From assembly GCF_004340965.1 (NCBI RefSeq), contig NZ_SLYA01000006.1:1-64000 (forward strand): a stretch of 64,000 nt of DNA, written 5' to 3'. The notes beneath the pieces were generated by a model that saw nothing but the letters and a program-made list of their open reading frames with translations, did no database searches and was not told the DNA's origin. The position numbers were made by a program, and so were the translations under genes. The DNA comes from Sphingomonas sp. PP-CE-1A-559. GTDB lineage: Bacteria; Pseudomonadota; Alphaproteobacteria; Sphingomonadales; Sphingomonadaceae. Each line of letters begins with the position of its first letter. Position 1 is the stretch's first letter. Below are positions 60,418 through 64,000 of the stretch, one piece after another.

Positions 60418-62832
60418 ATGGAACCACATGTACGCCGCACCGTCCGCTACGAGGATTTCGTCCAGCCCCGCCGTCGCTGGCCCTGGGTCCTGGGCGTCGT
60501 GATGCTGCTCGCGCTCGCCGCCGGGATCGCCGCCCTCTGGTTCGGGGGCGACCATCAGGCGCACGCCGCGCCGCCCGCTTTGTCGCAGGCCGGTGGCCCG
60601 GTCGCGTCCGAGGCCTATCAGTGGAAGCACGTCGCGATCGGCGGCGGTGGCATGATCTCCGGCCTGTCGAGCGATGCGTCGGGCAAGACCTTCGTCGCGC
60701 GTACCGACGTTTATGGTGCGTATATCTGGGACGCGTCGGCGAACCGCTGGAGCCAACTCGTTACCGCGGCGTCGATGCCCGACAGCATCCGCACGCAGAA
60801 CGGCGCTGCCGCCGGTGCGTACGAGATCGTCGTCGCCCCCTCGCGCGCGCAACGCCTCTACATGGCGCTGCAGGGCCGGGTCTATCGCTCCGACGATACC
60901 GGCAGGCACTGGGTCCAGCCCAATGCCGGCAACCCCTTCCCGATGGTGTGGGACGCGAACAGCGAGTTCCGCCTGCACGGCCCGTTCATGGCGGTCGATC
61001 CGACCAATCCGGACATCGTCCTGCTCGGCACCCCCGCGACCGGGCTGTGGCGCTCGACCGATGGCGGCGCGCAGTGGGCCCATGTCGGCTCGGTCCCGGT
61101 CAGCAAGGATCGCAAGCCCGATGCCGGCGCGCAGACACCCGGCACGATGCTGTGGTTCGAACGACCCGCCGGCGGTAAGCCGACCGGGCGGCTGTTCGCG
61201 CTCGCATCGGGTGCGGGCATGTTCGTGTCCAACGATGCAGGCGCGACGTTCCGCCCGCTTCCGGCAGTCGGGTCGCAGCCAATGACGCTCCAGCGCGGTA
61301 CGTTCGATCGTCGCGGCACGTTCTTCGGCGTCGATGATCTGACCAAGTCGATCTGGTCGTACCGCGACGGTCGCTGGCGCGATCTCACCGCAGACCTCGG
61401 CCTGACCGTGCGCGAATATGCCGCGGTCGTCGCCAATCCGCGGGCCGACCAGGTCATCGTCGTCGATCGCGGCGGGCAGGGCTATGCCAGCGCCGACGGC
61501 GGCGCGACCTGGAACAGCGTATCGCACAGCGCGAAGGCCGGGGAGGGCGATCCCCCCTGGCTGCGCGTCGCCAACGCACCCTTCTTCACGACCGCGGACA
61601 TGATGTTCGACCCCGTCGTGCAGAACCGGGTCTGGGTCGCGGCGGGCATGGGGGTGTTCTACGCCGACGTACCGCCCGGCACGGGCGCGCTCGACTGGGT
61701 CAGCCAGACTCGCGGGATCGAGGAACTCGTCGCCAACGACGTGATCCAGCCGACCGGTGGCTCGCCGATCTTTGCCGGCTGGGATTTCGGTATCCACGTG
61801 AAGGACGATCTCAACGCCTATTCGACCACGTTCGGCCCCGGCGAGCGTGCCTTGATGACCGTCCCGCAGCTCGACTGGACCCCGGCCAGGCCCGGCTTCG
61901 TCGTCAGCAACGCGTCCGACGCACGGATGGGCTGCTGTTCGGAAGACGGCAATGCGGTGATGGCAGGCACCAGCACAGACGGCGGCCGCAACTGGGCCAA
62001 GTTCCCGACGCTGCCGACGCCGCCCGGCACCAAGGATGACGATCCCTGGCGGATGTCGTTCGGGACGATCGCGGTCTCGTCCGGCGATCCGCAGAACATC
62101 ATCTGGGCACCCGCGTTCAACCGCCAGCCATATTACACCAAGGATGGCGGCCGCAGCTGGACCCCGGTCCGCCTGCCCGGCGCGAGCGGCGATACCCCCG
62201 GATCGTTCCAGGCGCAGTGGATGCAGCGCAAGACGCTGACCGCAGACAAGGCCGCCCCTGGCACCTTCTACCTCTATCATAGCGGCAGTGGTGCGAACGC
62301 CGGTCTCCAGGGCCTATGGCGGACGACCGATGGCGGCGTGGGCTGGGACAAGGTCTTCGACGGCGAGCTCGCACCGTCGAGCGAACTCGCGGCAAAGCTC
62401 CGGTCGGTGCCTGGCCACCCGGGCAACCTGTTCTTCACTTCCGCCTTCGAGCACACCAGCGACACCGGCCTGCGTCGCAGCATCGACGGCGGCAAGACCT
62501 GGCAAACCGTCGCCGGTGTCACCCGCGTCGACGACATCGCGTTCGGCAAGGCGGCCAAGGGCAAGATCTATCCGACTTTGTTCCTGTCGGGGCGGGTCGC
62601 CGGCGAATACGGCATCTGGCGCTCGGTCGACGACGCCGCGAGCTGGCAGCAGCTCACCGACTTCCCGGTCGGTACGCTCGATCAGGTCAGCGTGGTCGGC
62701 GCCGATCCCGACGTCTTCGGCCGCGTGTATCTCGGCTATGTCGGCTCGAGCTGGATATGGGGCGAGCCTGCTCCGTGCAAACCCGCCGCCTATCGTCCGC
62801 TCGCGGACCGGCAATGCTCGTCGGTTCGCTAA
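60418..62832 (+). CDS. Membrane-anchored GH74-like Asp-box (BNR repeat) protein
   Basis: 804 residues. One N-terminal helix (WPWVLGVVMLLALAAGIAAL) anchors a large outer domain. It opens YQWKHVAIGGGGMISGLSSD and FVARTDVYGAYIWD, closely resembling the start of GH74 xyloglucan-type hydrolases, whose catalytic Asp lies in an RTDxGGAY block. A second candidate acidic site is GWDFGIHVKDDLNAYSTTFG. Asp-boxes include STDGGAQW, SADGGATW, TKDGGRSW, TTDGGVGW and SIDGGKTW, implying two beta-propellers. It may trim, bind or release the glycan made by this cluster. ATG 60418 has GGGAG five bases upstream; ATG 60373 overlaps wecG. Confidence 0.8.
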   Translation: MEPHVRRTVRYEDFVQPRRRWPWVLGVVMLLALAAGIAALWFGGDHQAHAAPPALSQAGGPVASEAYQWKHVAIGGGGMISGLSSDASGKTFVARTDVYGAYIWDASANRWSQLVTAASMPDSIRTQNGAAAGAYEIVVAPSRAQRLYMALQGRVYRSDDTGRHWVQPNAGNPFPMVWDANSEFRLHGPFMAVDPTNPDIVLLGTPATGLWRSTDGGAQWAHVGSVPVSKDRKPDAGAQTPGTMLWFERPAGGKPTGRLFALASGAGMFVSNDAGATFRPLPAVGSQPMTLQRGTFDRRGTFFGVDDLTKSIWSYRDGRWRDLTADLGLTVREYAAVVANPRADQVIVVDRGGQGYASADGGATWNSVSHSAKAGEGDPPWLRVANAPFFTTADMMFDPVVQNRVWVAAGMGVFYADVPPGTGALDWVSQTRGIEELVANDVIQPTGGSPIFAGWDFGIHVKDDLNAYSTTFGPGERALMTVPQLDWTPARPGFVVSNASDARMGCCSEDGNAVMAGTSTDGGRNWAKFPTLPTPPGTKDDDPWRMSFGTIAVSSGDPQNIIWAPAFNRQPYYTKDGGRSWTPVRLPGASGDTPGSFQAQWMQRKTLTADKAAPGTFYLYHSGSGANAGLQGLWRTTDGGVGWDKVFDGELAPSSELAAKLRSVPGHPGNLFFTSAFEHTSDTGLRRSIDGGKTWQTVAGVTRVDDIAFGKAAKGKIYPTLFLSGRVAGEYGIWRSVDDAASWQQLTDFPVGTLDQVSVVGADPDVFGRVYLGYVGSSWIWGEPAPCKPAAYRPLADRQCSSVR

Positions 62833-62865
62833 CGGATAGCTCCGCAGGCATGGGAGCGGTTCAGG

Positions 62866-62900
62866 CGGACTGATGCTACCCGCCCGCTAGCGTCAGTCCG
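62866..62900. terminator. Hairpin between convergent genes
   Basis: Arms CGGACTGATGCTA (62866-62878) and TAGCGTCAGTCCG (62888-62900) pair over 13 positions with one wobble. There is no T-run, so termination is only probable. The right arm overlaps the last codons of the minus-strand gene. Confidence 0.4.
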
Positions 62901-63240
62901 AGATCGTAGCCGGCGCTACCTTCCGTTTGCACGGGAACGCGCGCTGCAGCGCGTCGCGCACCACGAACGACGGTGCGCCGGTCGCCTTCTTGCCCCGCGT
63001 CCGCAGATATTTGCGCGCGGTCGCCATGACCTCGATGTTGGAGGAGCGCGTCGGCGACGGGCAGATCTGGCGGGCCAGCGACAGCGTGTCGAACGCCGCC
63101 AGGATGTAGCCGGTGCAGAATGTCGGCGCGGGGTCGTTGTCCTTGCCGCGACACTGTTCGACGAGCTGATCGGTGGTGAGCGCGCTCACGACGACCGGTC
63201 GGTCTGCCGCGGCAGCAAGCAGGGCAAGCGCCAATATCAT
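62893..63240 (-). CDS. Rap1a/Tai-like small secreted protein
   Basis: 115 residues. Short hydrophobic signal (MILALALLAAAADRP), then LTTDQLVEQCRGKDNDPAPT, FCTGYILAAFDTLSLARQIC, ATARKYLRTRGKKATGAPSF and ALQRAFPCK. The CxGY(I/L) block, paired cysteines and final AFPCK resemble the Rap1a/Tai immunity family that protects against type VI amidase effectors. No effector or type VI gene is visible near it. Many family members stand alone with unknown role. Confidence 0.65.
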   Translation of the reverse strand: MILALALLAAAADRPVVVSALTTDQLVEQCRGKDNDPAPTFCTGYILAAFDTLSLARQICPSPTRSSNIEVMATARKYLRTRGKKATGAPSFVVRDALQRAFPCKRKVAPATISD

Positions 63241-63328
63241 CGTCTTCGTCCCTCTCGACGTCGCCCGGACCGGGATCCGCCACTGTTCCTGTGTATCGGC
63301 AAAGGCACGCTGGCCAGCCTGGATAGGC

Positions 63329-64000
63329 CTACTCGCTCGCCACGCTATTCAGATACGGCAGCAGGCGCACGCGGGGGAACACCTCGTCGAGCGACTTGGT
63401 ATCGGGCAGGATATAGACCACGCCGCCTTTGCGCTGCAGCAGCGGGCGAAGCTTCTTCGTGTAGAAACTGGTGCCGACATTGATGCAGCCGAAGCTGATC
63501 CGGTTGTCGTCCGGCGTCGGAGACAGCAGCCGTTCGACGCGATGCTCCGACTTGTGCGTGGTGATCACCGCATGCAGCGCCACCGAATTCGTATAGTCCA
63601 CCCAGAGCACTCGCTGGCGCCCCAGCGCCTTGCCGAATTTCGCGACGAACCTGCCCGCGGGCGTCGTCCGTTCGGCCGGACCGATCTCCGCGAGGTTCTT
63701 CGCGCCCACGCCGGGCGTCGAATCATCGCCTATGCCGACGCCGAGCAGGACAGGCGTCTGCCCCTGATAGTCGCCCTTGGCATTGAACAGGAACAACGTC
63801 GCCGTCGGCTTGTCGATGACGACATAGGGCAGCGTCTCATTGTCGTGGGCGGCCGTCACCCATGCGATCATGCGGCTCGCCGCTTCCGATCGCATGGGTT
63901 CCGGGTCCTGGGTCACGTCCTCGGCCGGAACGGCTTTCGGACGTGGTTTCGCCACGACCTTGCGATCGCGCGCGTGCGACGCGGCCTTGCGGTCGGTCGC
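63329..64000 (-). CDS. L,D-transpeptidase (YkuD-like), 5' end beyond the window
   Basis: At least 223 residues remain; the frame is open to the window edge (RKAASHARDRKVVAKPRPKA), so the true start and probable signal lie outside. YkuD blocks: YVVIDKPTATLFLFNAKGDY, PVLLGVGIGDDSTPGVGAKN, TTPAGRFVAKFGK, ALHAV and the active-site cysteine in NRISFGCINVGTSFYTKKLR. The usual S/T-H-G-C is S-F-G-C here. It would cross-link peptidoglycan or attach proteins to it in the periplasm. Confidence 0.85.
   Translation of the reverse strand, partial: ATDRKAASHARDRKVVAKPRPKAVPAEDVTQDPEPMRSEAASRMIAWVTAAHDNETLPYVVIDKPTATLFLFNAKGDYQGQTPVLLGVGIGDDSTPGVGAKNLAEIGPAERTTPAGRFVAKFGKALGRQRVLWVDYTNSVALHAVITTHKSEHRVERLLSPTPDDNRISFGCINVGTSFYTKKLRPLLQRKGGVVYILPDTKSLDEVFPRVRLLPYLNSVASE

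Overview
The window looks like chromosomal DNA of a sphingomonad-type alphaproteobacterium (Sphingomonas or a close relative). The basis is the high GC content, the alphaproteobacterial block tlpA-like/argH/small lipoprotein/lysA, a Ros/MucR regulator next to motility and exopolysaccharide genes, a FlbD/FliA flagellar hierarchy, and several families of short palindromic intergenic repeats. No accession or species was determined. About half of the window is a nearly complete flagellar locus.

Region 1 (1-1869) is a scar. An initiator tRNA gene is read into by the 3' end of a truncated serine recombinase. It is followed by a headless TetR-family regulator, a frameshifted ion-channel remnant and unrecognised decayed sequence. 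Region 2 (1870-5602) has a methyltransferase-like gene, a small membrane protein read in frame into a second diaminopimelate decarboxylase, and a coupled tspO/DUF393/DUF427 trio. Region 3 (5796-11042) holds a TlpA-like lipoprotein, argH, a small lipoprotein, lysA, a CysG-N-like protein and a CorA-family transporter.

Region 4 (11046-46205) carries the flagellum. On the minus strand one long unit runs from a sigma-54 activator (flbD) through fliEFGHIJKLMNOPQR to flhB, and fliD-fliS has its own promoter. Flagellin (fliC) lies divergently on the plus strand. After a short-chain dehydrogenase come slt-flhA-fliA, flgM-flgN and a second motA/motB-like pair with flgA, all on the minus strand. flgBCDEFGHIJKL and motA-motB follow on the plus strand. 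The promoters can be read from the sequence. Sigma-54 -24/-12 elements lie before flgB, slt-flhA-fliA and the motA-like/motB-like/flgA unit. Sigma-28 elements with one architecture (TAAA-like box, 11 bp, GCCGTT box) lie before fliC, fliD-fliS and flgM-flgN. This gives a readable cascade: FlbD with sigma-54 makes basal body, hook, export gate and FliA; FliA then makes filament, cap, their chaperones and its own anti-sigma factor FlgM. No chemotaxis genes are present in the window.

Region 5 (46292-64000) starts with a MucR-type regulator and continues with a surface-polysaccharide cluster: two O-antigen ligase/polymerase-like proteins, an O-acyltransferase with an SGNH domain, a Wzx-type flippase, four GT4/GT2 glycosyltransferases, a GT-C-type membrane protein, a WecG/TagA/CpsF transferase and a membrane-anchored GH74-like Asp-box protein. 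A Rap1a/Tai-like secreted protein and a truncated L,D-transpeptidase close the window.

The points most worth a second look are the promoter set readable from sequence, the palindromic repeats that have entered coding or start regions (fliP, fliR) and that pile up before flgB, the second stator pair with an almost leaderless promoter geometry, the in-frame membrane-protein/decarboxylase fusion, a FlgH without a lipobox cysteine, a MucR without its zinc cysteine, and the anchored GH74-like protein in the polysaccharide cluster.
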